In this document: one piece after another, positions 1 to 7,267 of the stretch
How positions within the stretch are numbered: position 1 is the stretch's first letter
Layout: the number at the start of each line of letters is the position of its first letter
Assembly: GCA_947584825.1 (NCBI GenBank)
Contig: CANPWR010000058.1
Coordinates: forward strand, 1 to 8,595
Length of the DNA stretch: 8,595 nt
DNA from: an uncultured Clostridia bacterium
Lineage (GTDB): Bacteria; Bacillota; Clostridia; Oscillospirales; Ruminococcaceae
Reading direction: 5' to 3'
Notes under the pieces: generated by a model
What the model saw: only the letters and a program-made list of their open reading frames with translations
Databases searched by the model: none
Told to the model about the DNA's origin: nothing
Made by a program: the position numbers and the translations under genes

Positions 1-5
1 CTTTT

Positions 6-1142
6 TTACATACTGTAATCATTTGTTCCTCCTGGCTTTTCATCTTCATCAAGGCACATTTTCAGATATTCCTCGGTCCTTTGGCGTTCGCGCTGAAGTA
101 TCTTGTCCACCGATTCATAATCAATGTCCGCCATAAGTATCTTTTCAAGATTCTCTTTGTTTGTCAGAAACCTGTCCTTCAAATTCAAATCTTCAAGCAA
201 GGAAATAAGTTTCTGACTGTTGCCGCCTGAACCATCACGGATTACTGTAGCGAATTTTTTGTGACATCTCACTGAGAAAATTGTTCCGTGGAAAGTGTCG
301 GTAATTATGTATTCCGCATCCACAAAATACTGCAAAAGTTCATATGGGTCGGCGTTGATATTCCTATCAACCCATGTCTGATAAAATCCGACGGAATAAA
401 TCTTATATCCGTTTTTTTTTGCAAAAGATTTTATTTCCTTTATGTACCGCTTATCGTCGAAACGGAAATCATAAGCATAAATTACAATATATTTTTTAGA
501 AACATTCTTCCTCCCAGGAACAGGCAAATCTCCGACCAAAACAGGATCAAGGTGACGATAAACTTCTGCGTCAGGCAAAAGCCTTTTTGTAATGCTGTAT
601 GAGTTTTCATCGCGAACTGAAATGTGCTTCAGATTAGACATTGCTGCAACAAGCTCGTCACGAACACCGTATTTTTCGACATCTGCATATGTAGATGAGC
701 CGAATGAAGCGGCATAAGAATTAACGTGATCATTGTCTATTACACCATGAAGCTGCAGAGAAAATCCCCATTCCGCAGGCTGCGCAAAATTGAATACTTC
801 GTCACTGCCGATTATTATGCAATCGTAGTCGGAGGAGTAATTCAAAGTTGAACAATTAAGAGAATTTTCTAAAAAAGATTCAAATATTTTTGCCTTTTTT
901 CTTGCAAATTCGAAATGGAATTTTACTTTTTCAAAATAATAAAATATCTTGGAAATTTTAATTGATCTTTTAGGAGATTCGTACAGTTGCCTACCAGGTA
1001 TAATATCTATAAATTCGACCGTGTGTCCGGCATCTGCAAAAAACTGACTTAGCAATTTTGCTTGCCAAAACGAACCGTGATTAACAACTCGCTGCATTGT
1101 AAGTATTCCAATCAACAAATTAATTTTCACCTCATTGCTCAT
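6..1142 (-). CDS. Polysaccharide pyruvyl transferase family protein
   Basis: A 378-residue protein that resembles the polysaccharide pyruvyl transferase family (CsaB/EpsO/WcaK-like, PF04230). Members transfer pyruvate from phosphoenolpyruvate to a sugar as a ketal, although some homologues act otherwise. Visible family hallmarks are an N-terminal strand followed by N21-H-G-S (family proteins have a similar N-x-G element), GSDEVFN at 112-118, SVRDENS at 175-181, LDPVL at 198-202, and DTFHGTIFS at 282-290 with the conserved histidine H285. The length is usual for the family. It is the last gene of the set in the window, 54 bases after the GT2 gene, and its TAA stop lies almost at the left edge. 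The ATG at 1142 has only a poor ribosome binding site. A GAGGTGA motif inside the ORF is placed 8 bases before a TTG at 1118, which would remove eight residues, so the start is uncertain. A nine-A run near codon 243 is noted separately. The family call is firm; the acceptor sugar is unknown. Confidence 0.86.
   Translation of the reverse strand: MSNEVKINLLIGILTMQRVVNHGSFWQAKLLSQFFADAGHTVEFIDIIPGRQLYESPKRSIKISKIFYYFEKVKFHFEFARKKAKIFESFLENSLNCSTLNYSSDYDCIIIGSDEVFNFAQPAEWGFSLQLHGVIDNDHVNSYAASFGSSTYADVEKYGVRDELVAAMSNLKHISVRDENSYSITKRLLPDAEVYRHLDPVLVGDLPVPGRKNVSKKYIVIYAYDFRFDDKRYIKEIKSFAKKNGYKIYSVGFYQTWVDRNINADPYELLQYFVDAEYIITDTFHGTIFSVRCHKKFATVIRDGSGGNSQKLISLLEDLNLKDRFLTNKENLEKILMADIDYESVDKILQRERQRTEEYLKMCLDEDEKPGGTNDYSM
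1127..1133 (-). promoter_or_regulatory. Possible internal ribosome binding site (GAGGTGA) for the pyruvyl transferase gene
   Basis: The minus strand reads GAGGTGA here, 8 bases before a TTG codon at 1118-1116. The upstream ATG at 1142 is preceded only by AT-rich sequence with a weak GAG about ten bases away. Starting at the TTG gives an N-terminus (M-L-I-G-I-L-T) that begins right at the first strand of the fold. This favours the shorter start without proving it. Confidence 0.45.
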
Positions 1143-1196
1143 TTATGTTTTACTCATGCAATTTGTAATTTATTACCGATATTTCCATTCACGAAA

Positions 1197-2036
1197 TTAT
1201 TTATAAGTTATAAAGCCTTTCAAAGCATATATTGCCCTATTTTTTCTCGCTTTCGCAACAGTATGATTTCCTATTATATGCTGAACCATCCACATTATAA
1301 AGTTTCCAATAACTGTTCGAGAAAAATAATACACTCCCCATAAAAGAGAATAATTCTTTACAGCCTTTTTATAGAGTGCTCCTGTGCCAAATGCATAGCT
1401 TGAGATTTTTTCAAGCTGAATATACTCAATAGAAGGATTACTGTGATACATCTTGATTTTACGGGTGAAATATACAGTTTTTCCTTGATGCAAAGCATTC
1501 ATCAATACATCGGTTTCCTCGCCTGATCCGTAAATGCTTCCCACTCCGAATTTTTCGTCAAACTTAACTGATTTAAGAAAATCCGTCTCTATTATCATGC
1601 ATGCGCTTCTTAATCCTTTAAAAACATTTTTCCAGCCTATTTTACAGTCATTTAAGTCTGTAGCCGGTTTGTTTGTTACCGGATCATACAACAATCCGAC
1701 TAAAGCTGTCGGTCTGATATCGCATATCATTTCATCAGCAGTTTTTAAATAATTTTCATCATATAATGCATCATCGTCTATTAAGCACACATAGTCACCT
1801 GTTACACATTGCAAGCCAATATTTCGCGCATGTGATAATCCCTTTTCGTCAATATGTATGTACGTAATTCTATTGTCAATTTCAGCAATACCGTCGTTGC
1901 GAAATTCTTTATCGCTCTGGTCTATAATTATAATCTCATAATTATCATAAGCCTGATTTAAAAGCCCATTAACACAGGTTTTCAGAATTTTCGGTCTGTT
2001 CAAAGTTGCTATTAACAGAGAAAATTTAATGTTCAT
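1197..2036 (-). CDS. Family 2 glycosyltransferase (GT-A fold)
   Basis: A 279-residue glycosyltransferase of family GT2, inverting, metal-dependent and cytoplasmic, expected to add one sugar from a nucleotide-sugar donor to the lipid-linked repeat unit. The N-terminus has the typical first strand FSLLIATLNR (5-14), then EIIIIDQSD (34-42) for donor binding, GLSHARNIGL at 66-75, and a metal-binding D87-D88-D89 (usual DxD motif) within CLIDDDA. GSGEETD at 170-176 matches the region that carries the catalytic base in GT2 enzymes. A hydrophobic C-terminal stretch (about 232-256) may give membrane association. The gene lies 18 bases after the polymerase gene. The ATG is chosen because it directly precedes the first strand; the site upstream is weak, with AGGA about 12 bases before the ATG. 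Donor and linkage cannot be read from the sequence. Confidence 0.9.
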   Translation of the reverse strand: MNIKFSLLIATLNRPKILKTCVNGLLNQAYDNYEIIIIDQSDKEFRNDGIAEIDNRITYIHIDEKGLSHARNIGLQCVTGDYVCLIDDDALYDENYLKTADEMICDIRPTALVGLLYDPVTNKPATDLNDCKIGWKNVFKGLRSACMIIETDFLKSVKFDEKFGVGSIYGSGEETDVLMNALHQGKTVYFTRKIKMYHSNPSIEYIQLEKISSYAFGTGALYKKAVKNYSLLWGVYYFSRTVIGNFIMWMVQHIIGNHTVAKARKNRAIYALKGFITYK

Positions 2037-2054
2037 ATACTTTACCGATCCTTT

Positions 2055-3134
2055 TTACTCCCAAAGCACATACGGTAAATAGGGCTGTATTCTGATATAA
2101 AACAGTATGAGTAAAATTGCATTGGTTCCTCCGTACGCAATATATTTACTCTTTTTGTTAAAAAACCTTTCAATACACATCGGCAAAAACAGCATAAAGA
2201 AGTATGTAAAATAATATTCGACTCTTGCCGCTGTGTAATTGTGCCGCAAAATTGTCATAAATTCTATCCCAATCATTGAAAGAGTAAACAGCGTCCAAAA
2301 CTCACTTTCATCCTCAAAAGCAATCTTCTTATGTTGTTTCCAATAGTAGCAAAACCCGAATATTGCAAGAAAAACAAGTGCTACATATGCTCTGTTTCCC
2401 TCACTTGTTTCGTAAGCAGAAAAAATACCTGAAGGATCTAAATACCCTGCATATGATGGAAACAATCTGACAAAAAGTACAAAAGATGTGTCTAGTAAAA
2501 AAGTTAATGCAAATGTAATAACGATTGCCAATAGGGATTTCGCACGGTTCATATTTATAAATGATAAAAATATGATAATAACACCAACAATAGCGGTAGC
2601 GTGTGTACCTATAGCCAAGATTATCATAAATATAGATGGAAACATCATTTTTCTCTTCATGAAATGGTATGCCCATAACACTAACATTGTCGCTAATGAT
2701 TGCCTCGCTGCATTCATTGCCCAAAAATAATACGCAATGCTTAAATAGTAAAAACACGACATTGAAAAATTTTCAGAATTAAAGTATAAAAAGACCGTCA
2801 CTCCTATTACAAAAATATATGAAGTAAAAATAACGATGGTATGTGGGTCAGTGCTTATCACTCCAACTATTTTGTTGTAAATAGTATAAATCGGCATTCT
2901 TGTAAATTCATTCAAGTCTGTAAGGCGATTCGTCACGATTCTTGGAAATATTCTAACTGCGTAATTAAAAGTATCCGTTCCAACACTAAAAGCTCGAAAA
3001 GCCATCAAGCTTCCCCAAAATAAAATAAACAACCATAAGAGTATCTTTTTTCTTAAGGATTCATTTTTTATTGCGTTTAAGAGATACATAGTAAGAAGTG
3101 TTCCCGCCATGCCAATAGTGTATACATTCATCAT
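2055..3134 (-). CDS. EpsG-family (Wzy-like) polysaccharide polymerase, integral membrane
   Basis: A 359-residue hydrophobic protein with about ten membrane segments (roughly 5-20, 30-48, 97-117, 124-140, 142-158, 165-191, 200-222, 248-264, 277-296, 308-323 and 331-348, by eye). It resembles the EpsG family, which is thought to polymerise lipid-linked repeat units outside the membrane, as Wzy does. Supporting elements are R47 followed by SVGTDTFNY (50-58), NAARQSLA (141-148) with R144, H178 in a helix shortly after it (GTHATA), and R304-V-E-Y-Y-F near the C-terminal helices. These are positions where EpsG-like proteins keep arginine, GTD-x-x-x-Y, RQ and histidine. Two adjacent ATG codons start the ORF; AGTGGG lies 6 bases before the first. 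It begins 55 bases after the preceding GT4 gene, one of the two larger gaps in the window. The alternative reading, a Wzx flippase, is less likely because the length and motif pattern do not fit. Confidence 0.83.
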   Translation of the reverse strand: MMNVYTIGMAGTLLTMYLLNAIKNESLRKKILLWLFILFWGSLMAFRAFSVGTDTFNYAVRIFPRIVTNRLTDLNEFTRMPIYTIYNKIVGVISTDPHTIVIFTSYIFVIGVTVFLYFNSENFSMSCFYYLSIAYYFWAMNAARQSLATMLVLWAYHFMKRKMMFPSIFMIILAIGTHATAIVGVIIIFLSFINMNRAKSLLAIVITFALTFLLDTSFVLFVRLFPSYAGYLDPSGIFSAYETSEGNRAYVALVFLAIFGFCYYWKQHKKIAFEDESEFWTLFTLSMIGIEFMTILRHNYTAARVEYYFTYFFMLFLPMCIERFFNKKSKYIAYGGTNAILLILFYIRIQPYLPYVLWE

Positions 3135-3189
3135 ATTTTTCCCACTTTAGAATTGTTGAATTATGCTCGGGTTAAAATAATCACATAGT

Positions 3190-4233
3190 TTAGTGATTTA
3201 GTAATTCTTCTAAAATTTTTGCAGATTTCATGAAATCATATTTATTTAAAACGTCCTTAGTCCTCTTTTTGGGATTTGCAAGAATGTCAGAAAGTCTTAT
3301 TTTTGCTTCTTTAGGGTTAATGTAATACACGCTTTCCCCTAACACCTCTGGTAGAGAAGTAACATTAGAAGCAATAACTTCAGCCCCAAGTACCAAAGCT
3401 TCAAGAGGAGGTAATCCGAATCCCTCATAAAGCGACGGATGGATAAATGCTCTACAGTTCTTTATCAGCGCACAAGCATCTTCGTCCGAGATAAAACCTA
3501 ACATATGTACATTTTCAGGAATCTTAAACTTGTCCGTTTCATAATATTTTCCGGCAATCGCGTAAACGCAGTCCGGATTATATTTCGCGTTCTCAATAAT
3601 CCACTTCCCATTTTTGTTGCGCGACAACGTTGACAGCGAGAAGAAATATTCTTTCGGCTCTAAAAAAGGATATCTTTTCTGCCAGTCTGGGTTTTCCTTA
3701 TACTCCAAAACATGTTGCCATGCACTTGGGACTACACTTACTTTTCCTTTTGCTTTGGGATAATACTTTTCAATCTCACCCTTGCTAAAATTGCTTACGG
3801 TCGTTATCGCTTTTTCGTGTCTCGCGATATACCAATATTGAAACACATGCCAGTAACGCGAAAGCTTGTTCCTAAAAGTCTTGTAATCCTGCGGATTTAC
3901 TTTATACATAATATCGTGGATAGTCGTAATCCCCGGCTGAACAAACAGCGGACAGATATTACAGAAATTTATGCAAGTGACGTCTTTGTGCTTTTTGAGA
4001 TATTTTCTCAGGTCGGTTTGCTCCCAAACCATGCCGATATGCTTGCCGATAGTTTCGACCTTGATATTTTTCAAATCCGGTATATCATTTGCATTTACCG
4101 GCGCGAGCAACGTGACTTCAATATCGGCGTCAAGGCATTTGTCAAGCGACTTTGTTATTTCCCGCGCATACCTGACTATGCCCTGCATTCTATCGGCAAG
4201 AAATTTGCCGTTGATAACGAATTTTTTACCCAT
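3190..4233 (-). CDS. Family 4 glycosyltransferase (GT-B fold, MtfB-like)
   Basis: A 347-residue retaining glycosyltransferase of family GT4. The N-terminal acceptor domain has G-I-V-R-Y-A-R-E (18-25), the position of the glycine-rich GG/GI-R loop, and TIHDIMY (104-110), a histidine-aspartate element frequent in this branch. The C-terminal donor domain starts near 195 with FSLSTLSRNKNGK (R205, K207 expected to contact the donor phosphates). It continues with AIAGKY (225-230) and the E-x7-E signature E270-GFGLPPL-E278, followed by SNVTSLPEV (289-297). This pattern is typical of mannosyl- or rhamnosyltransferases of the MtfB/WbaZ type, but the donor cannot be fixed; the GDP-heptose made by the neighbouring genes is a reasonable candidate. 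The start is placed at the ATG because AGGTGA lies 5 bases before it. A GTG three codons earlier sits inside that site. The gene overlaps the upstream GT4 by 8 bases. Confidence 0.9.
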   Translation of the reverse strand: MGKKFVINGKFLADRMQGIVRYAREITKSLDKCLDADIEVTLLAPVNANDIPDLKNIKVETIGKHIGMVWEQTDLRKYLKKHKDVTCINFCNICPLFVQPGITTIHDIMYKVNPQDYKTFRNKLSRYWHVFQYWYIARHEKAITTVSNFSKGEIEKYYPKAKGKVSVVPSAWQHVLEYKENPDWQKRYPFLEPKEYFFSLSTLSRNKNGKWIIENAKYNPDCVYAIAGKYYETDKFKIPENVHMLGFISDEDACALIKNCRAFIHPSLYEGFGLPPLEALVLGAEVIASNVTSLPEVLGESVYYINPKEAKIRLSDILANPKKRTKDVLNKYDFMKSAKILEELLNH

Positions 4234-5380
4234 CAAGTTCACCTATCAGCTTCATCAGATTCTTCTCAAAAATCTCTTCCGTAAAGTTTTCGAGCACCCT
4301 TGACCTTGCCGCCTGACCGTACTTTTCTCTCAATTCCGGGTCGTCTGCAAGCTTCTTTAGTGCTTCCGCATACGCCTTACTGTCGCCGTTCGGACATTCA
4401 ATTCCGGTCACGCCGTCTAAGTTGACATAATTGACTCCGCTGCCGGGAATTGTGAAAGTAATGGCAGGTTTTCCAAAATACATTCCCTCGGCAAGTGCAA
4501 GTCCGAACGCTTCGTTTTTAGTAATCGACGGGAAGCAGAAAATATCGCAAGCCGCAAGATAAGCCGTAAGCTCACTGTCGCTAATCTTTCCCAAAAAACC
4601 AACGTTTGTAAGCCATTTTGCCTGATCCTTAAGTTCGTCCGTCAAAGGTCCGCTGCCACCTATGTAGATTCTGAAAGTATCATCGAGGTATTTAGCAGCT
4701 TCAATCAGATATTTATAACCCTTATACGGAACGTGACGTCCGATTACGAAGCAAACCGTTTTGCCAATGTTCTCTTGCCGAATGAGTTCAGCCTTTTCAA
4801 TATCTGCTGAAGAGAATCTCTTTGTATTAATACCACTCGGGATAATCCTGCACTTATCCCTGAATTTATTAAGATATGGGCTGCCGTCTACATAATTAGG
4901 CGAAGTTGCCGCAATAACATTTGCGCGTTCAAGCAGACGGATATTTTGGCGGTGAAACAGTTTCCCGAGTATTTTTTGCCGTGTAATGTCCAGATGCCAC
5001 CATAATATAAGCTTAAAGTTTCTTTTTCTGTATTTGAGGAGATAATGTGCGGCAAACGGATTCGGATAATTAAAAATAACTATATCGGGTTCAAATTCCT
5101 GTATTACCCGTCTCAGTTCCCGTGAAAAAGTCAGGGAAATTGCCTGCGACGCAACTTTTGCTATACAACCGCATCTAATGATTTCTTTTCCGTCAACGAT
5201 ATCTTGAACGGTTTCGCGCCGTCTGCACGAAAGTCCGTCTCTTTCAGCCGTTTCATTGAAACATATAGTTTTTATTTCAAAGTCTCCGCGAGATAACGCA
5301 TTTACAATATCCCTTGAAGTTTGCTCTATCCCACCAATGTTGGGAAAAAAGTGATTTGTTATTTGCAGAACCTTTGTCAC
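4226..5380 (-). CDS. Family 4 glycosyltransferase (GT-B fold)
   Basis: A 384-residue retaining GT4 glycosyltransferase, full length for the family. The N-terminal domain begins VLQITNHFFPNIGGIEQ (4-20), with the GGIE loop that closes over the active site. The donor domain shows VIGRHVPYKG (212-221; R215 and K220 expected at the donor diphosphate), IGGSGP (240-245), VGFLGKISDSEL (260-271) and the E-x7-E signature E290-AFGLALA-E298. The final part (LADDPELREKYGQAAR) is the usual C-terminal helix of the family. It probably adds a sugar to the lipid-linked intermediate at the cytoplasmic face. Translation starts at GTG, whose last two bases with the next A form the TGA stop of gmhA (GTGA overlap, 4 bases). 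GAGGAG lies 11 bases upstream, a somewhat long spacing. An ortholog-level function cannot be given. Confidence 0.9.
   Translation of the reverse strand: MTKVLQITNHFFPNIGGIEQTSRDIVNALSRGDFEIKTICFNETAERDGLSCRRRETVQDIVDGKEIIRCGCIAKVASQAISLTFSRELRRVIQEFEPDIVIFNYPNPFAAHYLLKYRKRNFKLILWWHLDITRQKILGKLFHRQNIRLLERANVIAATSPNYVDGSPYLNKFRDKCRIIPSGINTKRFSSADIEKAELIRQENIGKTVCFVIGRHVPYKGYKYLIEAAKYLDDTFRIYIGGSGPLTDELKDQAKWLTNVGFLGKISDSELTAYLAACDIFCFPSITKNEAFGLALAEGMYFGKPAITFTIPGSGVNYVNLDGVTGIECPNGDSKAYAEALKKLADDPELREKYGQAARSRVLENFTEEIFEKNLMKLIGELDG
4239..4244 (-). promoter_or_regulatory. Ribosome binding site AGGTGA fixing the start at 4233
   Basis: AGGTGA on the minus strand ends 5 bases before the ATG at 4233-4231. 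It lies inside the last codons of the upstream glycosyltransferase and includes part of the alternative GTG codon at 4242. This favours the ATG and suggests translational coupling of the two genes. Confidence 0.7.
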
Positions 5381-6021
5381 TCAAAACAACTCTCCTCAAT
5401 CATCAGGCACAGCGCGTGATACACAGGCAAATGCATTTCCTGCACCATATAGGTTTCGGTCTCGGGGACTCTTATGCACACGTCTGCTATATCGCTGAGC
5501 TTGCTTTCTTTTTGCCCAGTTAGCCCTATGACCTTGATTCCCTTAGCCTTAGCCATAACTGCGGCGTAAAGCACGTTTTTGCTGTTGCCGCTGGTCGAGA
5601 TTCCGAGAAATACATCGTTGTCATTGCCGTATCCGTTGACCTGTTGCGCAAAGCAGAGCAGCGGCTCGCAGTCGTTCTGATATGCCGTCGAAAGCGCAGG
5701 GTGACCGTCGAGAGCTATTGCCGGAAGCGCGCCCTGTAAGTTCTCGGCAAGGGTTTTACCGAGTTCGGGGTTTATGGCTATAAGCCTGTCCGCATACTCT
5801 TTCGGAAGCTTTCTCGGGTTCTTGAAGCCTTTCATAAGTTCGCCGACGATATGCTCGGCGTCGGCAGCACTTCCGCCGTTACCTGCAATAAGGAGCTTTC
5901 CACCATTCGCATAGCAGGTCTCAATAATTTCGTAAGCCTTTGATATATCATCCTTGCATACTGCAAGCTGCGGATATCTCTCAATCAGCATATCGAGCTG
6001 TGCCTTAACCTTCTCTGTCAT
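5377..6021 (-). CDS. gmhA: D-sedoheptulose 7-phosphate isomerase (SIS domain)
   Basis: GmhA converts sedoheptulose 7-phosphate to D-glycero-D-manno-heptose 7-phosphate, the first step of nucleotide-heptose synthesis. The 214-residue SIS-domain protein has LLIAGNGGSAADAEH (43-57) and GISTSGNSKNV (140-150) for phosphate binding. The zinc ligands expected from E. coli GmhA are present with exact spacing: H57 and E61 (H-x3-E), and Q194 and H202 (Q-x7-H). It is about 20 residues longer than E. coli GmhA, mostly because of an insertion around residues 66-100 (RKLPKEY...NPELGKTL). The ATG at 6021 is chosen because GGAGG lies 6 bases before it; an in-frame ATG at 6045 has no comparable site. It overlaps the fused heptose enzyme gene by 17 bases and the next glycosyltransferase by 4. 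The neighbours hddA and hddC-gmhB make the heptose role very likely over other SIS isomerases. Confidence 0.93.
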   Translation of the reverse strand: MTEKVKAQLDMLIERYPQLAVCKDDISKAYEIIETCYANGGKLLIAGNGGSAADAEHIVGELMKGFKNPRKLPKEYADRLIAINPELGKTLAENLQGALPAIALDGHPALSTAYQNDCEPLLCFAQQVNGYGNDNDVFLGISTSGNSKNVLYAAVMAKAKGIKVIGLTGQKESKLSDIADVCIRVPETETYMVQEMHLPVYHALCLMIEESCFE

Positions 6022-7267
6022 ATCTATCCTCCAAAATTTCTTCAATTGCTTTCAGCAAATCGCCATCTGTCGGAATAATTTTTGTTTTGCAGCCTGCCGC
6101 TTCTCCTGCACCCTTGTCATGCTCTCCGTCGCCTATCATATACGACTGTGTGAGATCGATATTGAAATCTTTTGCGGCTCTCTGCAGCATTCCCGGCTTC
6201 GGTTTACGGCAGTTGCAATCGAATTTAAGTTCTTTGACTTCTCCCTCAAACCCGCTGTCGGGGTGGTGTGGGCAGAAGTAAATGCCGTCCAGGTATGCGC
6301 CGTCTTTTCCTAAAAGCGTCTCCATTTTGTTATGTATCTCGTCGAGCTCCGCAAAAGTTACCTCGCCGCGCGCGATTACAGGCTGATTCGTCACAACTAT
6401 TGCAAGATAGCCCGAGCGGTTGATTAGCTTTATTGCCTCTGCCACGGTTGGGAGAAGCTCGAAATCGTCAATATTGCGAAGAAATCCGACGTATTTGTTT
6501 ATCGTCCCGTCGCGGTCGAGGAAAATCGCCTTTTGCTTGTTTCGCAGGTTCCTTGCGAACAGCTTTCCGCTCTCAAAATCTTTTGTGACTGCTTCAAACC
6601 TCTCCGGCGTACCCATATCCTTTACATACTCGGGGCTGTCGTAGCAGAACATTTTTCCCGTACCCGCGAGGGGCTTCAGCAAGTGCCTATCCAAATCTAT
6701 TTTTGGCAAGTCAATATCGTTTTCCAAAAGCTTCGGAGAGATGATGTGCAGTCCTGCATTGACGCGGTTCTTGTAAAATTCGGGTCGCACGTCCTCTTTT
6801 GCAAGCCACTTCCGGACGGATTTATTCTCGTCTGCGATGATAAGTCCGCTGTCATAGGGGTGGTCGTTCGGGTGAGTGAACAGCGTAGCAAGCGCGTTGT
6901 GAGCTTTATGAAATGCCACAAAACGGTTAAAATCGATGTTGAATACAGAATCGGCGTTTAGAAGCAGAAAGTCCTCGGTCAGCTTGTCACGAAGTCTGAA
7001 CAGGGCTCCCGCGTTGCCGAGAGGCTTGTCCTCAACGAAATAATCTATATGTACGCCGAGACGTGCTCCGTCGCCGAAATACTCGATTATCTTCTCCGCC
7101 ATATGACTGACGGTCAGGATAATGTCGGTGAAGCCCTGTTCTCGCAGACACTCTATTTCGTGTTCCAAAACGGGCTTGCCGCAAATCGGGATAAGCGGCT
7201 TTGGAATGTCAGGAAAAAGCGCCGAGATACGCGTACCCTTTCCGCCGGACATGATGACTACTTTCAC
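6005..7267 (-). CDS. hddC-gmhB: Fused heptose 1-phosphate nucleotidyltransferase (HddC-like) and heptose 1,7-bisphosphate phosphatase (GmhB)
   Basis: A 420-residue two-domain enzyme predicted to do the last two steps of activated heptose synthesis. Residues 1 to about 230 are a sugar nucleotidyltransferase: GGKGTR (8-13), P22-K-P, NAGL (180-183) and a metal-binding aspartate D106 in LLLNADS. With hddA beside it, this is best read as D-glycero-alpha-D-manno-heptose 1-phosphate guanylyltransferase. Residues 246-420 are a HAD-IIIA phosphatase like GmhB: nucleophile motif D251-R-D253-G-T, VVTNQ (291-295), the zinc site C332, H334, C351, C353, then RKPKPGM (354-360) and GDGEHD (379-384). In that last motif the lysine usual after GD is a glycine. 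The chemical order is phosphatase first, then nucleotidyl transfer, so the fusion runs opposite to pathway order. The start is GTG, overlapping the hddA stop as GTGA, with GGAGGTG directly upstream. GDP rather than another nucleotide is inferred from context. Confidence 0.92.
   Translation of the reverse strand: MKVVIMSGGKGTRISALFPDIPKPLIPICGKPVLEHEIECLREQGFTDIILTVSHMAEKIIEYFGDGARLGVHIDYFVEDKPLGNAGALFRLRDKLTEDFLLLNADSVFNIDFNRFVAFHKAHNALATLFTHPNDHPYDSGLIIADENKSVRKWLAKEDVRPEFYKNRVNAGLHIISPKLLENDIDLPKIDLDRHLLKPLAGTGKMFCYDSPEYVKDMGTPERFEAVTKDFESGKLFARNLRNKQKAIFLDRDGTINKYVGFLRNIDDFELLPTVAEAIKLINRSGYLAIVVTNQPVIARGEVTFAELDEIHNKMETLLGKDGAYLDGIYFCPHHPDSGFEGEVKELKFDCNCRKPKPGMLQRAAKDFNIDLTQSYMIGDGEHDKGAGEAAGCKTKIIPTDGDLLKAIEEILEDRYDREG
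6028..6032 (-). promoter_or_regulatory. Ribosome binding site GGAGG for gmhA
   Basis: GGAGG on the minus strand is spaced 6 bases from the ATG at 6021-6019. It lies within the last coding codons of the upstream fused enzyme gene. It decides the gmhA start against the ATG 24 bases earlier and suggests coupled translation. Confidence 0.8.

Noticed and set aside
1143..1196. Gap between the GT2 and pyruvyl transferase genes, checked for a promoter or terminator
   Set aside because: Only a 5-base inverted repeat GTAAT/ATTAC is seen. No convincing -35/-10 pair or strong hairpin with T run could be found by eye.
2055..3134. Wzx flippase as identity for the membrane protein
   Set aside because: The protein is shorter than usual flippases and carries the GTD, RQ and histidine pattern of EpsG-type polymerases.
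3179..3198. Small inverted repeat AATCAC / GTGATT around the stop of the second GT4 gene
   Set aside because: The stem is only 6 pairs with two G-C pairs and an 8-base loop, followed by a short T run; too weak to call a terminator, and the next gene follows after 55 bases on the same strand.
3712..4284. A 190-codon open frame on the plus strand
   Set aside because: It lies fully opposite the two GT4 genes, which carry clear family motifs; its translation shows no recognisable domain and reads like an antisense shadow.
5377..6045. Longer GmhA start at the ATG at 6045 (M-K-K-F-W-R-I-D)
   Set aside because: No good ribosome binding site precedes it, while GGAGG is placed correctly for the ATG at 6021 and the shorter protein begins where GmhA proteins normally begin.
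6533..6961. A 142-codon open frame on the plus strand
   Set aside because: It is antisense to the fused heptose enzyme, has no known motif, and the opposite strand is well explained.
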